A stretch of 64,000 nucleotides of DNA from Kiritimatiellia bacterium (GCA_018001225.1 JAGNIJ010000022.1:1-64000); one strand, 5' to 3'. Counted from the first letter of the stretch, positions 44,251 through 53,544 are shown. A program made the numbers and translations. Notes: generated from the letters alone by a model not told the origin.

Positions 44251-44808
44251 ATGATGAAAAACAGCTACATAGGCCAGGCCTGGCTGGTGATCGTGCTGGC
44301 GCTCGCGTTCGGCGCGGCGCTGGCCGGCGTCCAGGCGGCGCTCTCGCCGAAGATTGCCGCCAACAAGCTGAACGACACGTTGAGCCAGATCCCGGCCCTT
44401 GTGCCCGGCGCGACGACGGGCCAGCCGGAGACGATCGGCGGCCAGGCCGTCTATCGGGCGATGAACGACCAGGGCGAGCAGGTCGGCTGGGTCATCTCCG
44501 CCCGCGGCCTCGGCTTCGCGGACATCCTGGACCTGCTGGTCGGCCTGAACCAGGACCTGACGCGGGTCACGGGGCTGTACGTCCTGGAACAGAAGGAAAC
44601 CCCGGGACTCGGCGACCGGATTACGGAACCGGCCTGGCGCGACCAGTTCAAGGGCAAGCCGACAGCGCCCGAACTGTCCGTGACCAAGGCGGCGCCGCAG
44701 TCGGACAGCGAGATCCAGGGGGTCACCGGCGCGACGATTTCCTCGGGCAGCGTGGTGGGACTGGTCAACGGCGCCGTGGCGCGCTTCCGGGAGGCGCTGA
44801 AAGAATAA
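44251..44808 (+). CDS. rnfG: Rnf complex subunit G (flavoprotein)
   Basis: The product has 185 residues. One N-terminal membrane helix (about residues 9-29) anchors a periplasmic FMN-binding domain. The flavinylation motif is VTGATISS with Thr 162, preceded by GLYVLEQKETPGLGDRI. FMN is attached by ApbE, whose gene is not in the window. Six bases separate it from rnfD. Confidence 0.95.
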   Translation: MMKNSYIGQAWLVIVLALAFGAALAGVQAALSPKIAANKLNDTLSQIPALVPGATTGQPETIGGQAVYRAMNDQGEQVGWVISARGLGFADILDLLVGLNQDLTRVTGLYVLEQKETPGLGDRITEPAWRDQFKGKPTAPELSVTKAAPQSDSEIQGVTGATISSGSVVGLVNGAVARFREALKE

Positions 44809-44862
44809 GGGATGGCGGCTTGCTTCGCCCGATGGGATGACAGGGCCCATTGCGCAGGCATC

Positions 44863-44920
44863 TCCGGCGGCAGAGCGCCGGAGCTACAAAGGACTGTAGT
44901 TCCGCCGCTCTGTCGGCGGA
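44863..44920. repeat. CTGTAG-type hairpin repeat, copy 2
   Basis: TCCGGCGGCAGAGCGCCGGA and TTCCGCCGCTCTGTCGGCGG form two local hairpins that are also inverted copies of each other, joined by CTACA and TGTAG. It lies between rnfG and rnfE, inside the operon, and matches 19692-19748. Confidence 0.75.
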
Positions 44921-44956
44921 AAGGGAAAGGAACGGCGGGACTAACCCGCCCGAGCC

Positions 44957-45619
44957 ATGAGCAACGACGGACCGACAGCGTTGGAGCGGTTTCTCAACGG
45001 GATCATCCCGGAGAACCCGATCTACCGCCAGATCCTGGGCATCTGCCCGACCCTGGCGGTGACCAACACGATGGAAGGCGCGATGACCATGTCCGGCGCC
45101 GTCGCGTTCGTGCTGATCTGCTCCAACATCCTGATCAGCCTGATCCGCGGCCTGCTCAAGCCGCACCTGCGCATCCTGGTCTTCACCCTGACCATCGCGA
45201 CGTTCGTGACCATCGCGGACAAGATTCTCGCGGCGTTCATGTACGACATGAGCAAGCAGCTCGGCCCGTACATCCCGCTGATCATCGTCAACTGCGTGAT
45301 CATCGCGCGCTGCGAGATCTGCGCCTCGAAGCAGGGGATCGGCACGGCCGTCAGCGACGCCGTCGGGCAGTCACTCGGTTTCACCCTGGGCCTGGCGACG
45401 ATCGCCAGCGTGCGCGAGATCCTGGGTTTCGGCACGTGGTTCGGCAAGTGGCTGGGCTGGCGGGTGATCCCGGTGACCGCCCCCGAGCACTGGTCCACCT
45501 GGGTGATCATGATCCTGCCCCCGGGCGCGTTCATCACCCTCGGCCTGCTGATGGGCGTGATGAACTGGATCGAGGCAAAACACAGTGCGCGGGCCAAGAA
45601 AGCGGTGGTGGCGGCATGA
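44957..45619 (+). CDS. rnfE: Rnf complex subunit E
   Basis: The product has 220 residues with six membrane segments. [24 protein letters not shown] and [19 protein letters not shown] carry the conserved membrane-embedded cysteines that share an Fe-S cluster with RnfA. The stop overlaps the rnfA start by 4 bp. It is separated from rnfG by 148 bp holding a hairpin repeat. Confidence 0.96.
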   Translation: MSNDGPTALERFLNGIIPENPIYRQILGICPTLAVTNTMEGAMTMSGAVAFVLICSNILISLIRGLLKPHLRILVFTLTIATFVTIADKILAAFMYDMSKQLGPYIPLIIVNCVIIARCEICASKQGIGTAVSDAVGQSLGFTLGLATIASVREILGFGTWFGKWLGWRVIPVTAPEHWSTWVIMILPPGAFITLGLLMGVMNWIEAKHSARAKKAVVAA

Positions 45620-46350
45620 GCTACATCGCGTCTCTCCTCGTCCTGGCGATCACGACCGCGCTGATCAACAACATGGTTTTCCACTTCTTCGTGGGAAACT
45701 GCCCGTTCATCGGCGTCTCCCGCAAGCTGGACATGGCCTTCGGCATGGGCGCGGCGGTGACGTTCGTCACGACCATCGCCGCGGCGTTGAGCTGGGTGGC
45801 CACCTACTTCGTCATGGCCCCCGGCGCGCCGCTGGCGACGTGGCTGTACCGCGCCCTGACCCACGACCCGGCGCGCGTCAGCGACTTGAGCATCCTGAGC
45901 TACATCGCCTACATCTTCCTGATCGCGTGGGCGGTGCAGCTCGTGGAGATGTACGTGCGCAAGTTCTTCCCGGCGCTCTACAAGGCGTTCGGCGTGTTCC
46001 TGCCGCTGATCACGACCAACTGCGTCATCCTCTTCGTCTGCCTCGAGATCATGAAGCACATCGGCGCGGGCGCCGCGGACCCGTGGGGCCTGGACAAGGC
46101 GCTGGTGTACGCGTTTTTCGCGGGCGCCGGCTTCCTGGTCGCCATCGTGATCATGGCCGGCATCCGCGAGGAGCTGGACCACTGCGACGTGCCGAAGCCC
46201 CTGCGCGGGCCGGGCATCACGCTCATCATCGCCGGCATCCTGTCGCTGGCCTTCATGGGCCTGACCGGCGTGGACAGCAACCTGGCGAAAATGATCAAAA
46301 AGACACCGCCGCCCCCGGCGGAGTCCGCCCCATCCACCATTAACCATTAA
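45616..46350 (+). CDS. rnfA: Rnf complex subunit A
   Basis: The product has 244 residues from ATG 45616. [28 protein letters not shown] and [17 protein letters not shown] hold the conserved cysteines paired with RnfE. It has six membrane segments. There is a C-terminal extension of about 40 residues beyond the usual RnfA end, finishing with [17 protein letters not shown]. Confidence 0.96.
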   Translation: MSYIASLLVLAITTALINNMVFHFFVGNCPFIGVSRKLDMAFGMGAAVTFVTTIAAALSWVATYFVMAPGAPLATWLYRALTHDPARVSDLSILSYIAYIFLIAWAVQLVEMYVRKFFPALYKAFGVFLPLITTNCVILFVCLEIMKHIGAGAADPWGLDKALVYAFFAGAGFLVAIVIMAGIREELDHCDVPKPLRGPGITLIIAGILSLAFMGLTGVDSNLAKMIKKTPPPPAESAPSTINH

Positions 46351-46359
46351 CCATTCCCC

Positions 46360-47274
46360 ATGGACCCCACGATCATGCTTCTGGCGGGCGGGACGATGCT
46401 GGTGATGGCGATCGTCGCCGGCTACACGCTGGGATGGGCCAACAAGGTGTTCCACGTCGCGGTCGACCCGCGCATCGAGGCCATCAACGCCGCGCTGCCC
46501 GGCGCGAACTGCGGAGGATGCGGCTGCGTCGGCTGCATGAGTTACGCCGAGGCCGTCGCGGGCGGGAAGATCGCGCCGGACAAGTGCACCGTCGGCGGCT
46601 CCAGCTGCGCCCAGGCGATCGCGAAGATCATGGGCGTGGACCTGAAGCCCTCGTGGCCGTACCGTCCCGTGGTCCACTGCCGCGCCCATTACGCGGAGCG
46701 GCTCGGCCGGGCGGATTACCGCGGCGAGAAGACCTGCACGGGCGCCAACCTCGTGGGCGGTGTGCAGGGCTGCACCTACGGCTGCCTGGGGTTTGGCGAC
46801 TGCGTCGCGGCCTGCGAGTTCGATGCCATCCACGTCGTGGACGGGCTCGCGACGGTGGACTACGACAAGTGCGTCGGCTGCGGCGCCTGCGAGAAGGCCT
46901 GCCCGCGCCACATCATCTCCATGACCCCGTTCAAGTCGCAGCGCATCATCGCCGTGGGCTGCTCGAACCTGGACATGGGCAAGGACGTCAAGGCCGTCTG
47001 CAAGATCGGCTGCGTCGGCTGCATGGCCTGCTCCAAGGCCAGCCCGATCTTCAAGATGACCGAGGGCAAGATCCCGCGCATCAATTACGACGAGTACGAC
47101 CCGGAGAACATGGACGCCACACTTGTTGCCGTGAAGAAGTGCCCGGTGAAGAACCTGATTTACGTCGGCCAGCCGACCCCCGAGCACGTCGAGGCGGTGA
47201 GGGACCAGGAAAAGCCGAAGATCGTCCAGGTGGACTTCAAGACCACCGTGGACCAGGCCGAGTGGCGGGGATAA
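46360..47274 (+). CDS. rnfB: Rnf complex subunit B (ferredoxin-like)
   Basis: The product has 304 residues. A membrane helix at the N-terminus is followed by the GANCGGCGCVGCMSYAEAV cluster motif, CTYGCLGFGDCVAACEFDAI and CVGCGACEKACPRHI, then CKIGCVGCMACSKASP: four Fe-S sites in total. It accepts electrons from or donates them to reduced ferredoxin. Ten bases separate it from rnfA. Confidence 0.96.
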   Translation: MDPTIMLLAGGTMLVMAIVAGYTLGWANKVFHVAVDPRIEAINAALPGANCGGCGCVGCMSYAEAVAGGKIAPDKCTVGGSSCAQAIAKIMGVDLKPSWPYRPVVHCRAHYAERLGRADYRGEKTCTGANLVGGVQGCTYGCLGFGDCVAACEFDAIHVVDGLATVDYDKCVGCGACEKACPRHIISMTPFKSQRIIAVGCSNLDMGKDVKAVCKIGCVGCMACSKASPIFKMTEGKIPRINYDEYDPENMDATLVAVKKCPVKNLIYVGQPTPEHVEAVRDQEKPKIVQVDFKTTVDQAEWRG

Positions 47275-47310
47275 TCCGGCGGCGGCCGTTCCCAGGCGGG
47301 CCCAGCGGGG

Positions 47311-48180
47311 ATGAATACTATCCTGAAAAAACAGCAGTTGGCCGAGGAGGTTTTTCTCCTCGAGGTCGGCGCGCCCCTCATCGCCGGGGAGCGCAAGCCC
47401 GGCCAGTTTGTCATCCTGCAGCTCGACAGCGACTACGGCGAGCGCGTCCCCCTGACCATCGCCGACGCGGACGAGAAGGCCGGCACGATCACGCTAATCT
47501 TCCAGGCCGTGGGCAAGTCCACGCACGAACTGGCCGAGATGCACGAGGGCGACCGGATCGCCAACCTGGTCGGCCCGCTCGGGCACCCGACGCACATCGA
47601 GAAGTTCGGCAGCGTCGTCTGCGTCGGCGGCGGGATCGGCGTCGCCCCCCTCCACCCCATCGCCCAGGGCATGAAGCAAGCGGGCAACCGGCTGATCGTC
47701 ATCCTCGGGGCGCGGACGCGCGGCCTGGTGGTGCTGGAAGACCGGATGCGTGCGCTGGCCGACGAACTGATTGTCTGCACGGACGACGGCACGTACGGCC
47801 GGAAGGCGCTGGTCACCGAGCCGCTCAAGGAAATCTGCGGCCGGAACCCGAAGCCGGACCTCGCCGTGGCCATCGGCCCGCCGGTCATGATGAAGTTCTG
47901 CGCCGAGACCACGCGCCCGTTCGGCATCCCGACCATCGTTTCGCTCAACTCCATCATGATCGACGGCACGGGGATGTGCGGCGGCTGCCGGGTCAGCGTC
48001 GGCGGCCAGACGAAGTTCACCTGCGTGGACGGCCCGGAATTCGACGGGCACCAGGTGGATTTCGACAACCTGATGAAGCGCCTGCAGGCCTACCGGCGGC
48101 AGGAGAAGGAAGACCACGCGCGCTGCCACCTGGAAGAGGAAGTGGAGCGGCTGCGGTCGACGGTTTGGAAAAAACCGTGA
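47311..48180 (+). CDS. nfnA: NADH-dependent ferredoxin:NADP oxidoreductase small subunit (NfnA-like)
   Basis: The product has 289 residues. An FAD domain (KPGQFVILQLDSDYGERVPLTI), NAD-binding VCVGGGIGVAPLHPIAQ and the C-terminal 2Fe-2S site DGTGMCGGCRV with FTCVDGPEFDGHQVD identify the PyrK/NfnA/SudB family. With the next gene it forms an electron-bifurcating transhydrogenase that couples NADH and reduced ferredoxin to NADPH formation. Placement right after rnfB puts Rnf and Nfn in one transcription unit. Confidence 0.92.
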   Translation: MNTILKKQQLAEEVFLLEVGAPLIAGERKPGQFVILQLDSDYGERVPLTIADADEKAGTITLIFQAVGKSTHELAEMHEGDRIANLVGPLGHPTHIEKFGSVVCVGGGIGVAPLHPIAQGMKQAGNRLIVILGARTRGLVVLEDRMRALADELIVCTDDGTYGRKALVTEPLKEICGRNPKPDLAVAIGPPVMMKFCAETTRPFGIPTIVSLNSIMIDGTGMCGGCRVSVGGQTKFTCVDGPEFDGHQVDFDNLMKRLQAYRRQEKEDHARCHLEEEVERLRSTVWKKP

Positions 48181-49679
48181 GTGAAGTCTCTCCAGGGGCC
48201 TTGCGCGAGGCAGCGGCGAAGAGCCTGGCCGGACTCGAGGCCCGCGCCGGGGCCCTGAAACCCCGCGACCGGATGGCGATCCCGCCGCAGGAGATGCCCT
48301 CCCAGCCGCCCGCGGACCGGCGGCGCAACGTCGCCGAGGTCGCGCTCGGCTACTTTCCGGAGCAGGCGCGGCTGGAGGCCCTGCGTTGTCTCCAGTGCAA
48401 GAACGCCCCGTGCGTAGAAGGCTGCCCGGTGCGGATCGATATTCCCGGCTTCATCCGGGCCATCGCCGAAAACGACTTCGCGAAGGCGGTGGCGATCATC
48501 AAGCAGAGCTCCCTGCTGCCCGCCGTTTGCGGGCGCGTCTGTCCGCAGGAAACGCAGTGCCAGGAGCCCTGCACCCTCGGCAAGTCGCTCAAAGACGTGG
48601 ACAAAGCCGTCAGCATCGGCCGCCTCGAGCGGTTCGTCGCGGACTGGGAGCGCGAGACGGGCCGGCTTCAGCCCCCCGCGGTCAAGCCGCCGACCGGCCG
48701 CAAGGTGGCGGTCATCGGCAGCGGTCCGGCCAGCCTCGTGGTGGCGGCCGACACACGCCGCGAGGGCCATGCCGTGACGCTGTTCGAGGCGTTCCACAAG
48801 CCCGGCGGCGTAATGATCTACGGTATCCCGGAGTTCCGCCTGCCCAAGGCGATCGTCCAGGCCGAGATCGACACGCTGACCGCGATGGGCGTCGAGTTCT
48901 GGCCCAACTTCGTCGTCGGCCGCACGCGCAAGCTGAAGGACCTACTGGAGAAGGACGGCTACCACGCGGTGTTCGTCGGCACCGGCGCGGGGCTGCCCCG
49001 GTTCATGGAGATCGAGGGCGAGAACCTGATCGGCGTTTTCTCGGCCAACGAGTACCTGACGCGGATCAACCTCATGCGCGCCTACGACCGCCGGCGGGCG
49101 GACACGCCGATGCTGGAGGCGCGCTGTGTGGCCGTGCTGGGTGGCGGCAACGTGGCCATGGACGCCGCTCGAATGGCCTTGCGCCTGGGCGCGGTGGAAG
49201 TCCATCTCGTCTACCGGCGCACCGAAAAAGAGATGCCCGCGCGCGTGGAGGAGGTGCGCCACGCGAAGGAGGAGGGCGTCGAGTTTCACCTCCTCCAGAA
49301 CACGACGCGCATCCTGGGCGACGACTACGGCCGCGTCGCGGGCCTCGAATGCCAGCGTTGCGAGTTGGGCGAACCCGATGAGTCGGGCCGTCGGCGCCCC
49401 GTGACGATTCCGGGCAGCGAGTTCGTATTGCCCTGCGACATGGTCATTGTCGCCATTGGGAACGAATCCAACCCGCTGATCCGCCAGACGACGCCGGACC
49501 TCAAGGTGGACGAACGCGGGCGCATCGTCGCCGACGAGAACGGCCGGACCTCGATCGCGGGCGTGTACGCGGGCGGCGACATCGTGCTGGGCGCCGCGAC
49601 GGTGATCCTGGCCATGGGCCAGGGCCGCATCGCGGCGCGGTCCATCAACGAAGACCTGGCGGGGAAGACGCCGGCCTGA
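48177..49679 (+). CDS. nfnB: NADH-dependent ferredoxin:NADP oxidoreductase large subunit (NfnB/GltD-like)
   Basis: The product has 500 residues from GTG 48177, overlapping nfnA by 4 bp. Fe-S motifs CLQCKNAPCVEGCPV and CGRVCPQETQCQEPC come first. FAD site VAVIGSGPASLVVAADTRREG, NADP site VAVLGGGNVAMDAARMALRLG, and the final GVYAGGDIVLGAATVILAMGQGR follow. It is related to glutamate synthase small subunit, but the tight link to nfnA and rnf and the absence of gltB favour NfnB. Confidence 0.92.
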   Translation: MSEVSPGALREAAAKSLAGLEARAGALKPRDRMAIPPQEMPSQPPADRRRNVAEVALGYFPEQARLEALRCLQCKNAPCVEGCPVRIDIPGFIRAIAENDFAKAVAIIKQSSLLPAVCGRVCPQETQCQEPCTLGKSLKDVDKAVSIGRLERFVADWERETGRLQPPAVKPPTGRKVAVIGSGPASLVVAADTRREGHAVTLFEAFHKPGGVMIYGIPEFRLPKAIVQAEIDTLTAMGVEFWPNFVVGRTRKLKDLLEKDGYHAVFVGTGAGLPRFMEIEGENLIGVFSANEYLTRINLMRAYDRRRADTPMLEARCVAVLGGGNVAMDAARMALRLGAVEVHLVYRRTEKEMPARVEEVRHAKEEGVEFHLLQNTTRILGDDYGRVAGLECQRCELGEPDESGRRRPVTIPGSEFVLPCDMVIVAIGNESNPLIRQTTPDLKVDERGRIVADENGRTSIAGVYAGGDIVLGAATVILAMGQGRIAARSINEDLAGKTPA

Positions 49680-49705
49680 TCTACCGGACGTTCCCGGGCG
49701 ACATC

Positions 49706-50884
49706 ATGCATCTTCCCCTCCACGAATTGCGTCATCGTCCCACGTCGTCCGCAGCGCCGGCGCCGCGTCGCCGGCGCGGGTTGAAGCATCTGGCCTGGAT
49801 CGTTCCCCTGGTGATCTTCGACATCTGGTTCTTCGGGTGCCGCCGGGGCGGCGGATGTGCGCCGCGGCCTCCCGAGGAGGAGCCGGCCGCGATCCTCGAG
49901 AAGGAAGTGCCGCCGGAGACGCCTCCGCCCTGGGCGGGCCTCGTGTATCCCACGGATCAGAAGGCGCTTCTGGACGCCGGGGCGCTGGGGGTCTACCAGC
50001 CCACGGCATCGGGCAACCCCGAATCGGCGATGTACGGCTCGGTCCGGACGGGCTCCCGGGGCCGGCGGCTGGTGCCGACCTTCCACGAAGGGCTGGATAT
50101 TGCCGCGCTCCGGCGCGATGCACAGGGCCGGCCGCTCGACCGGGTGCGGACGGTAGCCGACGGCGTCGTGGCGCACGTCAGCCGGTTCGGCGGGAATTCC
50201 AACTACGGCATCTACGTCGTGGTCCGGCACGACGATCCGATAGGCCGGGTCTTCACGCTGTATGCGCACCTGTTGAGCCTGGCGCCGGGAATCCAGCCGG
50301 GCTCCGTGGTGAAGGCCGGCGATGAACTGGGCCGGATGGGCAACACGTCGTCGTCGCCCATTCCCATGGCCCGCGGACATCTTCATTTTGAGATCGGCCT
50401 GATCTTGAACGGCCAGTTCGGGAACTGGTTCCGCGCCAAGAAGCTCAAACCTGATCACGGCGTGTATCACGGCTGGAACCTGCTCGGCCTGAACCCGCTG
50501 GATTTCCTGCGCTTCCAGAAGGAACGGCCCGAAGCCTCGTTCCTCGACTTCGTGGCGACGGTCCCGTCGGCGTTCGACATCCTGCTCGCGGCGCGTCGGA
50601 AGCCTGACTTTTTCGATCGCTATCCCGCGCTGTGGAGCGGCGAGCCGCCGGGCGGCGCGGTCGTGCTGGCCTGTTCCGAGAACGGCGTACCCCTGCGCGG
50701 CCGCGCGGCCACGGCCGCGGAGCGCGAGCAGTTGGGCAAATTAAAATCCCGGATCGTCCGGGTCCACGACGAGGTCTTGGGCCGCAACGGCAGTCGCCTG
50801 GTCACCCGCCGCGCCGGGGTATGGGTGCTGGCCGAGGCCGGCGAGCAGTGGCGGGAAATGCTGCTGTATCCTGCCGTGCCGTAG
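49706..50884 (+). CDS. M23-family (LytM-like) metallopeptidase
   Basis: The product has 392 residues. An N-terminal membrane anchor (about residues 28-46) is followed by a Pro/Glu linker. The LytM domain has FHEGLDIAA (HxxxD zinc motif at about residue 128) and ARGHLHFEIGL (HxH at about residue 227). A 150-residue C-terminal region is not recognised. It probably cuts peptidoglycan cross-links in the periplasm or activates an amidase. The zinc ligands look complete. Confidence 0.85.
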   Translation: MHLPLHELRHRPTSSAAPAPRRRRGLKHLAWIVPLVIFDIWFFGCRRGGGCAPRPPEEEPAAILEKEVPPETPPPWAGLVYPTDQKALLDAGALGVYQPTASGNPESAMYGSVRTGSRGRRLVPTFHEGLDIAALRRDAQGRPLDRVRTVADGVVAHVSRFGGNSNYGIYVVVRHDDPIGRVFTLYAHLLSLAPGIQPGSVVKAGDELGRMGNTSSSPIPMARGHLHFEIGLILNGQFGNWFRAKKLKPDHGVYHGWNLLGLNPLDFLRFQKERPEASFLDFVATVPSAFDILLAARRKPDFFDRYPALWSGEPPGGAVVLACSENGVPLRGRAATAAEREQLGKLKSRIVRVHDEVLGRNGSRLVTRRAGVWVLAEAGEQWREMLLYPAVP

Positions 50885-50978
50885 CCGGGGCCCATGAGTT
50901 CAATTCAGGCGGCCCGCAAGCCCGGTCGGACCTAACTCCGGCGGGAAGGCCGCCGGCGCGGTCGGGGGGAGCTATCGT

Positions 50979-51134
50979 ACCAAATCCGGGTGAAGGCGGG
51001 TAGATTTCGGGCTCGCAGGAGCTCGCTCCTCCATGATTCCTGCCACTGGAGGGCGGAGCTCCCGCCTTCGCGCAAGGGCTACGGCGGGCAAGCTTGCGAC
51101 GCCGTTCGTACCGACTCTCACCCGTACCTGGTAT
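50979..51134. repeat. ~125-bp hairpin repeat, copy B (reversed, with insert)
   Basis: It begins ACCAAATCCGGGTGAAGGCG and ends CTCACCCGTACCTGGTAT, the reverse of copies A and C. Inside, about 30 extra bases (CGCAAGGGCTACGGCGGGCA and flanks) separate GGAGGGCGGAGCTC from GCGACGCCGTTCGTACC. Confidence 0.85.
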
Positions 51135-51216
51135 CACGCACTGCAGGGTGTGATCGTAATTTCAGCATATTATAATCTGCGTTATTACTTCGCCCTTATG
51201 ATGATGTAGAAGAAGT

Positions 51217-51242
51217 ATTCCACACCTTGCAAGGTGTGGAAT
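51217..51242. repeat. 26-bp perfect palindrome, TTGCAA centre
   Basis: ATTCCACACC is mirrored by GGTGTGGAAT around TTGCAA. It lies only 10 bases beyond the stop codon of the HyfI-like gene and could serve as that operon's terminator hairpin, although no T run follows. The design matches the palindromes at 9315 and 9501. Confidence 0.85.
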
Positions 51243-51251
51243 CGTTTGCGA

Positions 51252-52013
51252 TTACCGGATGCGTCCCAGCAGGCGAAGAAGACCGTCGAGGATCGTGAAC
51301 GGGTGCGGCGGGCAGCCCGGGATGAACAGGTCCACCGGGACCAGGCCGGCGGCGCCGTTGTGAACCTCGGCGTGGTCGGCATAGGGTCCCCCGGCTATCG
51401 CGCAGGATCCCACCGCGATCACGAGCTTCGGCGCGGGCACGGCCTCCCATGTCTTCAGCAGCGCGGTCCGCATGTGGGCTGGGACCGGACCGGTAATCAA
51501 CAGCCCGTCCGCGTGCCGGGGCGACGCGACGAACTGGACGCCGAAACGACCCAAATCGAAAAACGGCGTGTTCAGCACGTTCGTGTCCGCCTCGCACGCG
51601 TTGCACCCGCCCGCGCTGACCTGCCGCAGCTTGAGCGAACGCCCGAACAGCCGCCGCATCCGCGCGTCCAGGGCCTCGACCTGGCCCTCCCGCGGACCGC
51701 CGAGCACGAGATCCTCTTTCCGCCGGGCGGACATGGCGTACTCGCCCGTGAACCGGATCGCGTCCGCCGGGCAGGCCGCCGCGCACTCACCGCAGAACAG
51801 GCATCGGCCCAGGTCCAACGTCATGCGCCCGGCGGAGTCCATCCGCAACGCGCCGGTCGGGCATACTGCCGCGCATCGACCGCAATCCGCCGCGCAACGG
51901 GTGAAATCCACCTCGGGCCGGCCCTGGTACCGATCGGATAACCGCGGCTCGGTCGGCGGGAAGGGCCGCGTCCGGTGCTTCTGCTGTATCCGGGCCTCGA
52001 TGATTTTCAGCAT
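51252..52013 (-). CDS. hyfI: HyfI/HycG-like small subunit fused to a 2x[4Fe-4S] ferredoxin
   Basis: The product has 253 residues. The N-terminal ferredoxin part has CAADCGRCAAVCP and CLFCGECAAACP, as in HyfH/HycF. The C-terminal part is the NuoB/HycG-type subunit with SAGGCNACEADTN, VIAVGSCAIAGG and FIPGCPPHPF, so the proximal 4Fe-4S site is complete. Fusion of the two subunits shortens the wire inside one polypeptide. It is last in a seven-gene operon, 13 bp after the large-subunit gene. It would carry electrons from an unknown donor to the site in the large subunit. Confidence 0.88.
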   Translation of the reverse strand: MLKIIEARIQQKHRTRPFPPTEPRLSDRYQGRPEVDFTRCAADCGRCAAVCPTGALRMDSAGRMTLDLGRCLFCGECAAACPADAIRFTGEYAMSARRKEDLVLGGPREGQVEALDARMRRLFGRSLKLRQVSAGGCNACEADTNVLNTPFFDLGRFGVQFVASPRHADGLLITGPVPAHMRTALLKTWEAVPAPKLVIAVGSCAIAGGPYADHAEVHNGAAGLVPVDLFIPGCPPHPFTILDGLLRLLGRIR

Positions 52014-52026
52014 GGCGTTGCCCTTG

Positions 52027-53544
52027 TCATAGATCGTGCCCGCAGTACGAAAGGTTGAAACTCTTGTTGCAGAGCGGGAAATCGGAAATCGGCTGGCCGC
52101 GCAGCGCGAGAGCCAGCCCGAACCAGTTGTGGAAGGACGGATCCACGACCTTATACCGCCGGAACCGCCCGGCCGCGTCCGTCAGGGCCGCATGGCAGAT
52201 TTCGCCGCGCCAGCCCTCGACCATCGTGACGACGAACGATCCCGGCCGGAGCGGTCCGGACCCCGCGCGGAGTTCGCCCGGCGCGAGGGCCTTGAAGACA
52301 TCGCGGATGAAGCCGGCGGAACGCTGGATCTCCAGCCAGCGCACGTACGCGCGCGCTTGTACGTCGCCGCCGGGCGCCGTGGAGATCGGCACCTGCACGA
52401 AACGATAGGCGCCCGATGGGAAATCGACGCGGACATCGCGCTCCCGGCCCGAGGCCCGCGCCGCGGGGCCCACGAGCCCGATCTCCAGCGCCGCCTGCTC
52501 GGGCACGACGCCGGTTTCCTCGAACCGCGCGCGGACGGAATTGGTATCCCACAGCAGGTTGACCGCGACCGCGCCGTCCGTCATCGCCTGCTCGAATCGC
52601 CCGGACATCTCCTGCAGACGCGCGGGCTCCAGATCGAACGCCACGCCGCCCGGCCGCACGAGGCGGCGCCCGAACCGGTTGCCGCACAACAGCGCGGTCA
52701 GGTTCAGGAAATCGCCGCGGATGCGCCCGCAGTAGGCCGACGTCGGCAGGTAGCCGACATCCGCCGCCAGCGCGCCGAGGTCGCCGGTATGATTGGCCAG
52801 CCGTTCCAGCTCCAGGGCCAGGGCGCGCAGGAGCTGCGCCCGCGCGGGCACGCGGCAGCCCGCCAGGGCCTCGACCGCCTGGCTGTACGCCGTCGCGTGC
52901 CCGAGCGTCGTGTCCCCGGCCAGCGTCTCGGCGTAGTGGATGGACCGCGCGTCCGGTCCGCCCGCGAGCGCCCGCTCGAGGCCGCGGTGCTGGTAGCCCA
53001 GCGAGATCTCGAGGTGGTAGACCTCCTCGCCGTGGCACTGGAACCGGAAGTGCCCGGGCTCGATGATCCCCGCGTGGACCGGGCCGACGGCCACCTCGTG
53101 GACCTCCTCGCCGTCCATGCGGAAAAACCGCGTTACGCAAGGCTGGATTTTCGCCGCCGCGCACTCGGGCAGCACCGGCGCGGCGTCGCGGAGCGGGCGG
53201 TGAAAACGCACCGGCTTGAGCCAGGGATGGCCCTCCGGGCGGATCGCCCACTGCTCGGCGATCTCGCGCTCGAACAGGTGCGCCTGCGGGCACGCGGGCG
53301 TCAGGGCTGGGTACGCGTGGCCGGGGTCTGCGCACAGAACTTCGAGCGTCGAAGCCGGGTCGCGGGCCAGGACGGCCGTCAGGCGGACCCGTCCGTCAGG
53401 CTCGCGGTGGCCGAAGAGGGAACTGATCCGCGCGCGGGCGTCCACGGCATCGAGGATCGCCTCGCGCCACTCGGGCACCGGCAGCACCGGCAGGCGGTCG
53501 GCGGCCACGGCCTCGCCGTTGCGAAGGAGCAGCCCGCCGCTCAT
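52027..53544 (-). CDS. hyfG: HyfG/HycE-like large subunit lacking NiFe ligands (Ehr type)
   Basis: The product has 505 residues from ATG 53544, overlapping hyfF by 4 bp. Residues 1-150 correspond to the NuoC-like 30-kDa part (HLFEREIAEQWAIRPEGHPWL) and the rest to the NuoD-like 49-kDa part (HLEISLGYQHRGLERAL). At the L1 position of [NiFe] enzymes, normally RxCGxC, the sequence is AETLAGDTTLGH (about residues 205-216) with no cysteine. At the C-terminus the DPCxxC motif is absent; the protein ends LCNKSFNLSYCGHDL (Cys 492 and 501, eight residues apart). It therefore cannot bind NiFe in the known way and belongs with energy-converting hydrogenase-related complexes. Its substrate is unknown. Confidence 0.88.
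   Translation of the reverse strand: MSGGLLLRNGEAVAADRLPVLPVPEWREAILDAVDARARISSLFGHREPDGRVRLTAVLARDPASTLEVLCADPGHAYPALTPACPQAHLFEREIAEQWAIRPEGHPWLKPVRFHRPLRDAAPVLPECAAAKIQPCVTRFFRMDGEEVHEVAVGPVHAGIIEPGHFRFQCHGEEVYHLEISLGYQHRGLERALAGGPDARSIHYAETLAGDTTLGHATAYSQAVEALAGCRVPARAQLLRALALELERLANHTGDLGALAADVGYLPTSAYCGRIRGDFLNLTALLCGNRFGRRLVRPGGVAFDLEPARLQEMSGRFEQAMTDGAVAVNLLWDTNSVRARFEETGVVPEQAALEIGLVGPAARASGRERDVRVDFPSGAYRFVQVPISTAPGGDVQARAYVRWLEIQRSAGFIRDVFKALAPGELRAGSGPLRPGSFVVTMVEGWRGEICHAALTDAAGRFRRYKVVDPSFHNWFGLALALRGQPISDFPLCNKSFNLSYCGHDL

Larger units (their letters stand above)
50885..51251. other. Gene-free stretch with repeat copy and palindrome
   Basis: No gene is supported in these 367 bases between two convergent transcription units. 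It contains a reversed copy of the ~125-bp hairpin repeat (50979-51134) and a 26-bp palindrome (51217-51242). An AT-rich tract lies between them. Confidence 0.65.

Noticed and set aside
48177..49679. Glutamate synthase small subunit (gltD)
   Set aside because: No gltB is nearby and the gene overlaps an NfnA-type partner by 4 bp directly after rnfB, which favours NfnB.
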